Assembly: GCF_901000735.1 (NCBI RefSeq)
Contig: NC_081541.1
Coordinates: 27,244,258-27,308,257 of the forward strand
Direction of reading: 5' to 3'
DNA from: Corylus avellana
Taxonomy: Eukaryota > Streptophyta > Magnoliopsida > Fagales > Betulaceae
Length of the DNA: 64,000 nt
In this document: positions 12,501 through 23,200 of the stretch, piece after piece
How the letters are laid out: every line of letters begins with the position of its first letter
Position numbering within the stretch: the stretch's first letter is position 1
Made by a program: the position numbers and the translations under genes
Notes under the pieces: model-generated
Seen by the model: the letters and a program-made list of their open reading frames with translations, nothing else
Database searches by the model: none
What the model was told of the DNA's origin: nothing

Positions 12501-15500
12501 TATCGAGCATGAGAAATTATAGGAGAAATGCCCCATACATTACTATGCACAACATCAAAGCATTTTGCAGCACGACTACCATGAGAAGAAAACGAAAGAG
12601 TTTTACTCTTACCAAGTTTGCATACAGAACAGTCAAATGACAAATTTTGAGAAACTTGTTCTTTATTGACTAACAAACCAGAATTTAACATATGAGACAG
12701 AATAATAGAATTTGGATGACCCAAACGTTTGTGCCATACTTCATTCGGAGTGTTAACTGTCTTACAAGCCAAAAATAAACAACTAGGAATTGAAAAGTGC
12801 AGTGAAAATAGTCTGCCAACTTTAGGCCCCTTCGCAAGTATCTTCCCCAACACCTGATCCTGCACAAGACAACCATAACGAGAGAAATGGACATCACAGT
12901 TTTTTTCAACTAACTAGCCAACTAAAATAAGACTATTTGAAAGTCCAAGAGATACATAAACATCTTTGAATAAAAGATTAATATCTCCTACTTCATTAAT
13001 AGCTAAATGACTCCCATTAGCTACTTGAATATGAGATGAACCATGATATGGACGAACATTGCAAAGAGTATCAGACGATCTGGTCATATGATTGGATGCT
13101 GCAGAATCAATAAGCCAAGACTTAGACAAAATAGTACCATTACCTTGGAGCCCTAAGGCAGAAAAGGCTGACATAATCATCTGCTGGACCATTTAAGGAG
13201 TAAGAACAACTGATCCGGCCGCAAAAGAAGAGGCTGAGGACATCACTGGAGCAGAAGAGGTGTTTACTGCAGCCTGATAGGCAGTAGCTTGACGATTCTG
13301 AGGCCGAGTGGGATGCTTTGATAAAGTAGCCCAGTTTCTTACAGTAATTGCAAGATTTCTTTGCACAATTGGCAGCAATATGACCATACTCCTTGCAGCT
13401 GAAACATTGGACCTTGCGCATATCCTTACCCTTCCCTTTCCCATAGGCTACATAGGCTATTGGATTCGGGTTGGAATCGTGCTGGAACGTAGCCTGTGTG
13501 AGAAGACGCTGCTCCTCACGAAGTAATTCTCCGAAACAAACATCCAAAGATGGAGAAGGATCCCGGTTCATTAAATTTGAGCGAGTAACCTCAAATTCAG
13601 AGCGTAATTTCATCAGAAATTGATCTCTCTTACTCTGCTCATGAACAGCCTGAACAGCAGAAAGAGATGCAGCAGGTACTTTCGCATAAACCATATCAGA
13701 AAATTCTCCCCACAAATTTTGAAAACCAGAAAAATACTCCGGAATGGAGAGATTGCCTTGAGTGTAACTAGCAATCTCATATTCCAGTTGAAAACGGCGT
13801 GCGGTATTATCCTGATGATAAACCTTCAGCAAATACTCCCACATAATCTTTGCAGTCTTATAGGGCCTCAAATGAAGCACAATAAGAGGATCAACAAACC
13901 CTAAGATCCAAGACATCACACGTGCATCCTTGACCTTCCACTTAGCCAACTCCTTAGTTTCCGTAGGAGCTAGATCACTACCGTCAATATGGCCCCACAA
14001 CTCTTTTCCCGTAACAAATAATTGAAACTGGAATTCCCAAACAGAATAATTTGTTCCAGTAAAACGAACCCCAAAAGTCTCGCTAGAAGACATGATAAAA
14101 TAAGAAAATTAGAGATTAAAACCCCTGATAAAGGAGTAATAGGCCCACCAGAACTATTGGACAACAAGCCCAAGTCCACACAAGGCAAACACCAATCAGC
14201 AACCTCAAACAGCAACAAAGCCCAAGCCCAAGCCCAGCAAGCCCAAAGTTACCAACAACTCAGCACCCCAAACCAAACATCAACCCAAACCAACAGCACC
14301 ACAAACAGAAATCGCAACACCAAATTGCCGACAGAAATTTCAGCACCCAGAAATCCTGACAGCCAATCCACGCTCACCGCAGCAAACAGCCGACAGCCCC
14401 AAATTGTCGATAGCGCCAAATCGTCGACAGCACCACAAATCGCCGGCAGAACGAGATCGCCGGAATCACTCCTCCAGATCCTGCTAGCCCCAAAAAATCA
14501 CCACAACCCACTGTCAACACCAAACGGCCGACAACCCAGATCGCCGACAGCCACCAAGGAGATCGCCGAAAGCCCAAGTCTGCCGACAACCACCACAGAT
14601 CGCCGGAAACACGCCGCACCACACCAAAATAGAATCAGCCACACCTGAACCTGCTGACAGCACCAAATCTCCGACAGCCCAGATCGCCGACAGCCACCAA
14701 GGATTCTCCACAACCTCCAAAGGGTCTCCCGACAGCCACTAATCTATGTAGACTGCCACTACCCTCAACAAAAACTGCCAAATAGCAGTTTAGAACCCAC
14801 CAGAATGATCGACAACTCCCCTGAAGTTATCGACTGCCAAAAAAACAACAGGTAACTAAAAACCTAGAACAACCCTAATTTAGATGATGGCTCTGATACC
14901 ATGTCAATTGTACTGAATACCTCTCAATGTGAGGGTTGCTCGTATCATATAGAAATTGTCTAGGTAATTACAAGCTGTATCTCAGCGATTACAGCAATCT
15001 AGGGAAACAAATAAGGTAACTAAAATCTACCTATTAATTACAATATACTATAGCTATAATACAAGAACATGCCATAACTAGAAAGACTAATTATGGCTAA
15101 ATATATATGATATATATAGACCGTATCTGAGTGACAATTTGGACATTACTTGGATCTGTTATATGTGCTTTGTGTCTGATTTATTCCAATGAACTATGTG
15201 TATTTTCTACTTCAGGTCACCTTAGCTCATATGCTAGCAATCTTTATGACCCTGTGGGTGGTGTTGACATGATCTAAATTTTTCAGGTTTTGAAGAAAGA
15301 GTTTCCCAAAGGTGTTGACATCATCTATGAGTCTGTGGGTGGTGACATGTTTGATCTGTGCTTGAATGCTTTAGCAGTCTATGGACGAATGATTGTGATT
15401 GGAATGATATCTCAGGTTCCTTTTTTTCCCCACCTTTATTAGTGCCTTGAATTTGCCTGTTAGAATATAGGATGGTTACAACCTTCTCACTGGTAATATG

Positions 15501-18500
15501 GCTTGAGTTTGAAAATGGTGGTTCATAACTTGTGTGCCTTTAGTTGATTTTCTAAGTTAGACTTAACTCCAAGAAAACAGTTCTTAAGAAGAAATGAAGG
15601 CTTTACTCCTACTGAAAGAGAAAATAAAGTAAATGAATGGTGGGTTAAATCTACCTTTCCCCCACTAATGTTCATTATTTATAGAGGGAATACAATAGGA
15701 GATTAACATCAGAGAACAAAGTTTATCAACAAGATAAAGCTAATTAAGACTCCTAGATAATAATAACTTCTGGATAAGGTAAACAACTAAAATAACAAGA
15801 TAAGATAAAAGCTACTCTAACAACTACTTTTGCTTAAAATGGTAGTTGAAGATGTTTATAATTGTACTTGAAAAACGGGTCCTGCAAAATTGATCGCCAG
15901 AATATTGAATAGCAAGGTTAGTTAAATTCTAAGTCATATGGGGTGTACAATATGATATGGTTTCCTGTCAGTAATATATATTGGCATCTTTATATTCCTA
16001 ACTGAATATTTAACAATGACTTAGCTCTGATGCTCTTTTTCAAGTTCTTGATAGCAAAGCCCTGTACCACATATTTTGCAGTTGACCTGGAGCTTTGAAG
16101 AGGACTTGCATTTGAGTATAGATTAACCTTATAAACTACTTCATACAATCTAATCTACATTCCATCAATTTGTTGAGTTAACAACAAAACAAAATATATT
16201 TAGCACTATTTTCTGTTAGCTTTTAGTTTCCATCTTTGATGACTGTCCTTAGGCATGGAGTCTCCATTTTGATTCAACCTTAACAAACCAATTCATTCTG
16301 GTCTCAGTATCAAGGAGAGCATGGATGGAAGCCATTAAATTACACTGGACTATGTGAGAAGCTTTTATCTAAAAGCCAAACTGTGGTATGTAGCTATTAA
16401 AGGATAAAACTGCTACTGTTATACATTTCTTTTTTTTTTTTTGATAAGTGCTACTGTTATACATTTCTATTGCTCATTTTCATTAATTTTGATTTCTTCT
16501 GGATGTTCTCTCATTCAAATTTTTACATCATTGGGATGCTAATGTCTAGCTTTTGGTCGAACCCCATCAACAGATCTTATGCAGATAATCTCTCTCCAAG
16601 TTTCCTTACCCACCTTTAGAGAATTAACTTGCCCTAAGGTCTTCTCAGTGATGTTATCAGTAGTTTCTTTTATGCATTGAAATCACTCTTGCTTGTCCCC
16701 TCATGGTGAATTAGTTACTATTTGAAGCTGATGCCTGTCAGCATTTTGAGATTCTAACACCATGCCTCAGCCATTGCCTTTTAAGCCTTGATGGAGAGAC
16801 TTGACTGTTATGCACTTATGTTGTGTGTATCCCATAAAAGAGGATTGATAATTCCATGAGTATTGTTTGAAAAAGAAATGGGAAGAAATATAAAGTACTG
16901 TGCATTTCTTTATTATACATTCATTGAGCAAACCGTATGAAAAATAAGTCTGCTGAGTTTTCACATGATAAATAGTTATTCCAATGATTCTTAGCAATCA
17001 AATGGAGCTTTAAATAAAATATTTTGGGTCTAATGACTATGGACTTCTTTGCAATTTTGTTGTTTAACCATCCCAATGTTTTCAGGCTGGTTTTTTCCTG
17101 GTACACTACAGTCACTTATGGCAACAACATCTGGACAGGCTATTTAATCTTTTCTCTATGGGAAAGCTGAAGGTAATGCATATTACCCTTGGATTTTTAT
17201 TTTTTTTATTTTTTTTATTTTATTTGTTTGTTATTTTTTAAGTAAGCGTGTGTTGTTGTCTAGACGCTTGTGCCATGGTGGATAGACAATATAGACTAGG
17301 ATCATTTATTCCTCTTTATTATCATTGCTCGTTTTGTTAGCTTGTGTGTGGAAATTCGGAGGTAAATTCCACATAATTTATCATTTTATTGCATTTTATA
17401 CTCGGCAGAAACATTAAAAAGAATGGTAAAATGCATTTTCCCACCATAAATTATGAAGTTATTTGCAATGTTCTCTCTGAACTTTAAATTTGAGGAATGA
17501 ACCACTTAAACTATGGGATCAGTTGTAATAATCCTACCATTAGAGTTTCTCTAATTTCCATGATTTCTAAGATTAAAAAATTTACGTATTTATCATAATT
17601 ACACGTTTTTTTTTTTATCACATGATAAGCATGTTGAAATTAAGGTTAAATATAATGTGATAAAATACGTGATGAAAGGAGAGAAATCAGTGGAATGTTT
17701 TTATTCCTCAATAATCTAACTTCCATTTTTTTTTTCTTTTTTCTTTTTGGCGTAGCTCTATTTTTTGGGAAAAAAAAATGAAAATTTCTTATATTCACTC
17801 ATGATTTACTGTTTTTGGTCAAAATCAGGATCAATCATTCTCTTTATTCACTGCAAGTCATCTCAGTCATAGTTTTTCTTCAAAGGAACTTCCTTGAACT
17901 TAGCCAGTTAGGTGATTGGAACTTTGAGATGTGTTTGGTAGATTTTTTGAATTTTTTTTTTTTTGTTTTTTTCGGGTTTTGTGTTTTGAAAAGATGAAAA
18001 TTGAAAAGTGTTGTCGATATGGTTAGTAGAAGAAAATTTGGTTGGTAAAAATATGAGAAATGTTTTCCAAAAAATTGAAGAAACAAAATCAATAAAACAA
18101 AAAACCAGAAGTGGCTGCAACTTCGGTCTTGTTGGTGGGACTATATGCATGGCCATCTCTGTCCTACTGAGGGTGACCACGACCGCCTCTTTTCTGTTGG
18201 GTGACCGCATGATTATCCTCTTTTACTTTTTTATTTTCTTTTTATTATTATTTTTTTATAAATAACAAGATAGTCTCAACATCTAAAAAAATAAGCACGT
18301 GTTTCTAAATTATTGTTATAGAAGTGTGTGAAGTTTTAATAAGTGTTTTGTGGTTTGTTTTGAAACACATTTGTAAATTGTTTGGTAACTATTGTGAAAA
18401 GTGTTTTCCGGTATTTGAAAAGAGAAAAGAGTTCTAAAAAAAAAGTGTTTTCTATTTCCTCTGTATTAGATTGCAGTAGACCCAAAAAGATTTTTGGGAC

Positions 18501-18720
18501 TCCATGCTGTTGCTGATGCTGTTGAATATCTACATTCGGGTAAAAGTGTTGGCAAGGTATGCAATTCTGAAGAAAATGAGATTTTTTTTTTTTTCTTATC
18601 AGAATGATTAGTTGTTGCAGCACAAGTTGCCCAAACATGTTTGATCTTACGATATGAAAGCTTTTACAGGTTGTTGTTTGCATTGATCCATCGTTCAGTC
18701 AAGAAATGGCAAAATTATGA
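774..18720 (+). CDS. NQR: SDR-MDR fusion oxidoreductase, 5' partial (NQR/At1g49670-like)
   Basis: Sixteen exons read in frame: 774-955, 1486-1591, 1743-1819, 3611-3698, 4229-4418, 6338-6464, 7694-7774, 7895-7996, 8109-8204, 8397-8471, 8849-8968, 15287-15415, 16308-16385, 17086-17172, 18470-18556 and 18670-18720 (TGA). They give about 557 residues. The first half is a short-chain dehydrogenase: the INSAG motif, then MGSSSG with the catalytic Ser, then YSSSK with the catalytic Tyr and Lys. The second half is a zinc-less medium-chain reductase of quinone oxidoreductase/PTGR type, with the nucleotide-binding [12 protein letters not shown] motif in the 8397 exon. The Arabidopsis homologue is, from memory, about 630 aa, so roughly 70 N-terminal residues including TGxxxGIG lie left of the window. 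The protein ends in AKL, which fits a peroxisomal PTS1 signal. Substrate is unknown; reduction of quinones or enals with NAD(P)H is family inference. One intron (8969-15286) is swollen by an antisense Copia element. The gene is convergent with the B3 gene downstream. Confidence 0.9.
1968..3021. mobile_element. Foldback DNA element in an SDR-MDR intron
   Basis: The termini are inverted: GGGTAAATTACATTTTA at the left and its complement TAAAATGTAATTTACCC at the right, 17 bases matching. Length is about 1.05 kb. No clear target duplication is visible (T-rich on both sides). The interior contains two imperfect direct repeats of about 180 bp (about 2390-2560 and 2573-2725), each running from 'ggtgactcatg' to 'gtggccacaa'. 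Several frames are open, but none resembles a transposase. Confidence 0.6.
4523..5451. mobile_element. Pack-MULE-like element with 9-bp target duplication
   Basis: Terminal inverted repeats of about 170 bp start GGGTTAAGTACTTTTTTAG and mirror at the right end. They are flanked by a perfect 9-bp direct duplication, ATGTTTTTA (4514-4522 and 5452-5460). Long TIRs with a 9-bp duplication are the hallmark of Mutator-like elements. The core (about 4790-5215) is compositionally different: GGGGTGGC-type palindromes at both borders and a GGT-rich segment open in three frames for over 120 codons. That fits a captured host gene fragment, but its source was not recognised. No transposase is present, so the element is non-autonomous. 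Confidence 0.75.
6535..6569 (+). repeat. (TC)n microsatellite
   Basis: An almost uninterrupted TC run in an SDR-MDR intron. Confidence 0.9.
7139..7274 (+). mobile_element. tRNA-derived SINE copy with 17-bp target duplication
   Basis: The body carries a polymerase III B-box-like word, GTTCGAGTCC, and ends in A-rich runs. It is bracketed by a perfect 17-bp direct repeat, AGAATTAATGAGCCTCT (7122-7138 and 7275-7291), typical of LINE-mobilised SINE insertion. A related copy sits at about 36569-36676. The A box is weak, so the copy may be 5' truncated. Confidence 0.75.
9174..9525 (+). repeat. Intronic tandem duplication, period about 176 bp
   Basis: Two consecutive copies (9174-9350 and 9351-9525), each starting 'catgagaaa' and running through 'gcatgcacaca', 'ttttttggccct' and 'tacatgatatctgctctattg'. 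They differ at a handful of bases and small indels, so this is a fairly recent local duplication. Confidence 0.85.
9865..10096 (-). repeat. 3' LTR of Copia element 1
   Basis: 232 bp, TG..CA bounded. It aligns to the other LTR with about eight or nine substitutions and two small indels (my count by eye), suggesting a moderately old insertion. Confidence 0.9.
10104..11246 (-). pseudogene. Copia 1 reverse transcriptase (C-terminal part) and RNase H
   Basis: A continuous frame of 380 codons. It holds the RT segment [11 protein letters not shown], the catalytic YVDD box, the fixed [13 protein letters not shown] block, then RNase H with YSDADW and the ADVFTKA tail. The N-terminal part of RT lies in another frame upstream (11210-12361). 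The two are joined through a short repeated, frameshifting patch near 11215-11300, so no complete enzyme can be read. Confidence 0.9.
11210..12361 (-). pseudogene. Copia 1 integrase C-half and start of reverse transcriptase
   Basis: Starts MRSDSGGEY and contains [13 protein letters not shown], with the third catalytic acidic residue (Glu) of the DDE integrase. A proline-rich linker follows, then the RT opening with CKWVY and [13 protein letters not shown]. Between DRYK and ASQGW about thirty residues usual for Copia RT are missing, an internal deletion near 11370-11385. Confidence 0.88.
12383..12865 (-). pseudogene. Copia 1 GAG-pre-integrase and integrase N-half
   Basis: Contains the HHCC zinc-binding module (HKRLGHP followed by CSVCKLGK) and the integrase core start. 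The first catalytic Asp, normally in HSDVWG, is Asn here (HSNVWG). The second Asp is kept in [10 protein letters not shown]. The frame stops at 12383, just before the next segment. Confidence 0.88.
12914..13192 (-). pseudogene. Copia 1 protease segment
   Basis: Contains [11 protein letters not shown], the aspartic-protease active site; the usual D-S-G is D-S-A here. An in-frame stop at the 12914 end separates it from the integrase frame. Confidence 0.8.
13193..14093 (-). pseudogene. Copia 1 gag with zinc knuckle
   Basis: Starts at an ATG (14093) and carries the UBN2-like gag domain plus one zinc knuckle, [14 protein letters not shown] (CX2CX4HX4C). A frameshift near 13310 moves the rest into a second frame that stops at 13193. 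Confidence 0.88.
14902..15136 (-). repeat. 5' LTR of Copia element 1, with adjacent primer-binding site
   Basis: 235 bp. Immediately left (about 14889-14901) is the complement of TGGTATCAGAGCC, matching the 3' end of initiator tRNA-Met, the usual Copia primer. The segment 14094-14901 is the untranslated leader, C-rich on the plus strand with many 'gccgacag' repeats. Confidence 0.9.
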
Positions 18721-18852
18721 GCAGATGTTGTCAAATTATGTCCCAGATATAATTTTCCTCCATTTTTTGAACTATTAAATGTCAGTGTGAGGAAAGATGA
18801 CTGTGGGTCAGCTGTTACCAAGATATGTGAATGTTTGTTTTGAGAAAACTCA

Positions 18853-18858
18853 AATAAA
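18853..18858 (+). terminator. Candidate polyadenylation signal of the SDR-MDR gene
   Basis: AATAAA lies 133 bp after the stop codon and about 30 bp before an A-rich run. The position is plausible, but plant signals are loose. Confidence 0.4.
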
Positions 18859-19565
18859 TGTAGAACCTTATTTATAAAAGAAATAATAAAAAAAAAAAAA
18901 AAAAAGCCCTGGTCCACTTAGGGTGGTGGATGTGGCCTCCGATAAGGCAAGTAGTGCCTCCAAGAAAGAAGTTTTGGCCTCAGAAGAGACGGGAAAGGGA
19001 GGGGGAAGAAGGAAGTAGGGATCATAGGGGTAGGGGAGGGAGGAGGAAGTGGAAACAAACCCCCTCCTCCCAAGGGGCTGCCGGAGAGAAAGGGTGGGAT
19101 TACTTCATTGCAAAATCAGATACAAGTGTCAGACAAATTTTCAAAAACTCCAACAAGATTTTAAGAAATAACGTTGTAAGCTTCAATCATCATCAATGTC
19201 GTTTCTCTTTGTGTTACAATACAATCCACTGATAAAGCTGGCTAACTAAAGGAACATGTGTATTTCAAAGGAATGAAACAAAAAATATTCCTAACTCCCA
19301 AAGTATACAGCAATATTCTCAGTTAGCCTAGAGCACAGCCCCAGTAATGGAGAACCAAATTAACATTAGTACATTGCAGAGGAAGCTACAAAATTCTAAT
19401 TCTGTACCATAGCTTTCTCGGAGCAAAATGAGGAAATTCCAGTAAGACATCAAGTATAAAGACTACTTTCTGCCTGGCAAAAAGAGAAAATAGATGGAAA
19501 TATTAAATCAGCATGCATTTCTTTAAATATTCAGTTGCTATGCAAAAACCAACTTGTAAAAAGCT
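18859..19565. other. Short convergent intergenic stretch
   Basis: Lies between the 3' end of the SDR-MDR gene and the stop codon of the B3 gene. It should hold both 3' UTRs. A purine-rich patch (18965-19095) has no recognised coding content. Confidence 0.5.
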
Positions 19566-20061
19566 TCAGAGTGAAAAACAATTACTTGCTTTGATTCTTT
19601 TGGCACTCCTGTCCAAGTGTGAGACATCTGAATCGTTGTCATCATCTTCACTGTCTGTTAGCTTAGATGCCCTAATGATGTACACCTAGAAAGAATAAAT
19701 CAGGTAATCACTATTCTTAAAAAGATACTTATAGATATGGTGTTTCAAAAGTGCAAATGTCAATAAAATAAAAAAAATAAAATAAAAATTGCATAACATA
19801 ATTCAATCATATATAGCTTTCGAACAAGGTATTATTCTTCATTTCATTCAAGTACACAACAAACATCATAGATTTAATTAAAAAAAAATGTATATAGTAT
19901 TGTGTAATAGAAAATGAATAGACAAAAAATCAAATCAATGATGTAGGATATAGATATATATAACTTGATACCGTCATGTTTATAAGTATCATGCTGCATA
20001 AAGGCTGGAAACAGTGGAAGAATATGTGGATACTCACTGTGTACTTGTGTAGTGTCCAGAA

Positions 20062-20095
<34 letters not shown>

Positions 20096-20237
20096 TGACA
20101 AGAGAGCACTCTTTAGAATAATATTTATTTCTCAATAATAAAATAATTTTGAAACACGCAAAATTGAATAATTTAAGTAGCCAAACCGTGCATATTAATT
20201 AAACAAAGAATTTTTCAAGGATGTATAAACTTGAGCA

Positions 20238-20279
<42 letters not shown>

Positions 20280-23200
20280 CATATATGATTTTCCAATGAT
20301 CATATATATAAAAGCATATATGATTTCCCAATGATCCATACATGTGACATTAATACATAACGTATACCCTAAAGGGAATCAAGTTCCTCTACATTTCTTA
20401 GAAAAACTTTTACATAGATATGTACAATAAAAAAATGAATCATTTTTTTTTTTTTTTTGGTACAATAGAAAATGAATAGGCAAAAAATCACATTAAAGTT
20501 GTTACATCTACGATATATAAACACTTATGTTGTTTAGATAATCCATACATATGAAATTCAGAACTAATGCATCATGCACACCTTAACGAGGACTAGGATC
20601 CTCAAGATTTCTCGATAAATTTTTTTTGTTGACATGTTTAATGAAATAGTATATCTAGTTTTGCGGAACAAAAAATGAGTAGGCAAAACATCATATCAAT
20701 GTTGTAAGATATATATCTTAATAGACAATATATCATTTGATATGTCATATTTTTAGAATCATGTTCCATGAGGACAGAAAATGAGTAATTCTATAAGTTA
20801 TTCTTATGTTCTTGTGTTACTCTAAGAATGGGGTGGCTTTTAAAATTACTATTCGATCAAAATTCAATAATAAACAATCACAAAGCCAATGGTAATTTTA
20901 AAAGATACATAATTCTTTGAATGACATAAGAAGAATACAAGAGTGACTTTTAGCATTATTCACCGAAAATCAATGAAAACAAAAGTAGATACTCGTGTAG
21001 TGTCTAAAAAAGGAAAAATATGACAAAAGAGCATTGTCTAGAACATATTTGTTTCTACATAATAAAATAACTTTGAAACAAGTGAAAATTGAAGCAAGAA
21101 TAGTTCAAGTAGTCAAACCATGCATATTGATTTAGGAATATCAATGTTTTCATGTATGTGAAGAAAATTAGTAAAACATTTAATAATAAGCATATATGTT
21201 GTTTGAAGAATCCCATGCATGCATATATGACATTCAACCTTAATACATAATGCATACCCTAATAGAGATCAGGATCGACCATAAAATTACATAATGCATG
21301 CAGTTCAAACAAAACTAAGCACCAATAAAGTTAATGGTTTAGTGATCATACCCCATTTCTACTCATAAATATAAATGTTGTTTCTAAACATCTTAGGTTG
21401 CTCTTTTAAATCAATATGATGATAATTATATATAGTTAGCTGAGATTATGGAGGATAATGATTCTATTGAGCCATAGTTGAATCTTAAACGAATTCGTGT
21501 TGAAATAGATTTAGCAAATCTACCGGTTTATCCTTCAATCTTGTATGAAAGCATTAAACATAAACCAAACAATCATGACATCAATCCAAGTCCAACTGCT
21601 CACCTTAAATTTAGTAGGCTTAATTAATTGGAACACTAATGCATCACCATCAACTAGGTCATGACAAGTAGCAAAACCTTTCCAACCGCCACTAAGACCA
21701 GTTTTGTGAAAGAGGTATTTTGTTGGGGACTCATTTCCATCCTCATCTACTAAAGTAATCATTTCGTCCTTGGAGGGAAGGTGCGCCTTGCAAAACTGGA
21801 CCGGCAGACCCTATTGGTAGGTAGAAGCAAAATGTTATCACAAAAATTTAGATATTACATCCAATTCTATCGTCCATATGAACAATCAAAATTTTACTAA
21901 TACCATTTTCATTCAACAAATCGAAACTTCACAAATAATTCCTAAACTACCACGCGATTTGAAAAGATCCTTCAAAATTTTAAAACTTTTTAATTTCACC
22001 TCAAAACTTTCAATTGGATGCAATCTACCCATTTTCGTCAGTTTTTGAATGTTAAAAGTGATAAAATGACCTTTATGACCTTGAAACTTTTATAAAATTT
22101 CAAATTTACCCTTAATTTAAAATTGAATATTAAAAATTGAAGGCTAATTTGGTATTTTTAGTGGTTTCCGTTAGGGTTTAACGACAAAAATTGACAGAGT
22201 AGAGTCAATTGCATCAAATTGAAAGTTCATGGGGTAAAATTGAGAGTTTTTGAAATTTGGAAGAATTTCCTCAAAACACGTGGTAATTCAGAGGTTCTAA
22301 GTGAAGTTATTCATTCTACAAAAAGAACAAGATATCATGTCCAACCATTTAAAATGAAAATAAACAATTGAAAGTCTGAGACCTTTCAATTTTATGTCCA
22401 AATTTAAGTTTCAGCTGTGTTTAAACAATATTTTATGACACAAATCCATAAACAATATTTGTTTACAAGAAGTCTAAGAACAAACAGTGACTCAACACAT
22501 ATTACTGAAAGAACAGTCTTGGTTCAGAATATCATCTAACTTGTTTGAACAAGTCATTAACTTACCAGCCAAAATCCTCTGGTGACATGTGAATGGAGCA
22601 TGGGCTTCAGGAAAGTGGGGAAGTCAGATCCCAAGCCTGATTCAACTTGTTCTGCTCTCTCAATTGCATCTTGCCTTGCTTCATCCGAAGCATAAAATCG
22701 GTTCAACAGGTCTCTTGGTTGATAGCTCCTACAAGTGAATCCCACAATAGTCATAATATAAACAAGCTACCAAAAAATACTCAGTCTTTCATTGATTACT
22801 GAAAAATTGAACGCTGAGGCATACACCAACCTTATGGGCCTCCTCCCCAAAGGTTCAAATGGTACCTGCCAAGAATCAAGAAGCTTTCAGATGAATCCAA
22901 AATAAAGCATTTGGACAATGTAAAACCATGTCTAAGCATCCATAGCAACTCAAAACATTACCAAAACCAATTTAAGAAACAATAAAAATACTCTATAATG
23001 GAAATCAATTAGGTGGATAGAAAACAACAGGGATTCAAGAAAACCTAAAAAGCAGAGAATAACATATAATACAAACTGCCAGATACTAATGAAACTCAAA
23101 CCTAGTGGTTTCTAAAAATTAATAGACGGCATCAGACTGTTTTCTTTGCAACATTAGCAATTTGGCAACCTAGTAAGTCAATAAATTTGTAGGCCTAACT

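Larger units (their letters stand above)
9865..15136 (-). mobile_element. Degenerate full-length Ty1/Copia LTR retrotransposon
   Basis: About 5.3 kb, inserted antisense in an SDR-MDR intron. LTRs are 9865-10096 and 14902-15136, with TG..CA ends, flanked by ACTTG at the left and ATTTG at the right (a 5-bp target duplication with one mismatch). On the minus strand, the primer-binding site TGGTATCAGAGCC follows the 5' LTR and the polypurine tract TTTGAGGGGGGA precedes the 3' LTR. Domain order is gag, protease, integrase, reverse transcriptase, RNase H, which is the Copia order. The reading frame is broken by stops, frameshifts and a small deletion, so the copy is dead. Confidence 0.95.

Noticed and set aside
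13620..13904. Plus-strand frame opposite gag
   Set aside because: Antisense shadow of the Copia 1 gag coding region.
14022..14648. A 208-codon plus-strand frame rich in Asn, Gln, Thr and Ser
   Set aside because: It is the antisense of the Copia 1 leader and gag start, and its composition follows the C-rich leader.
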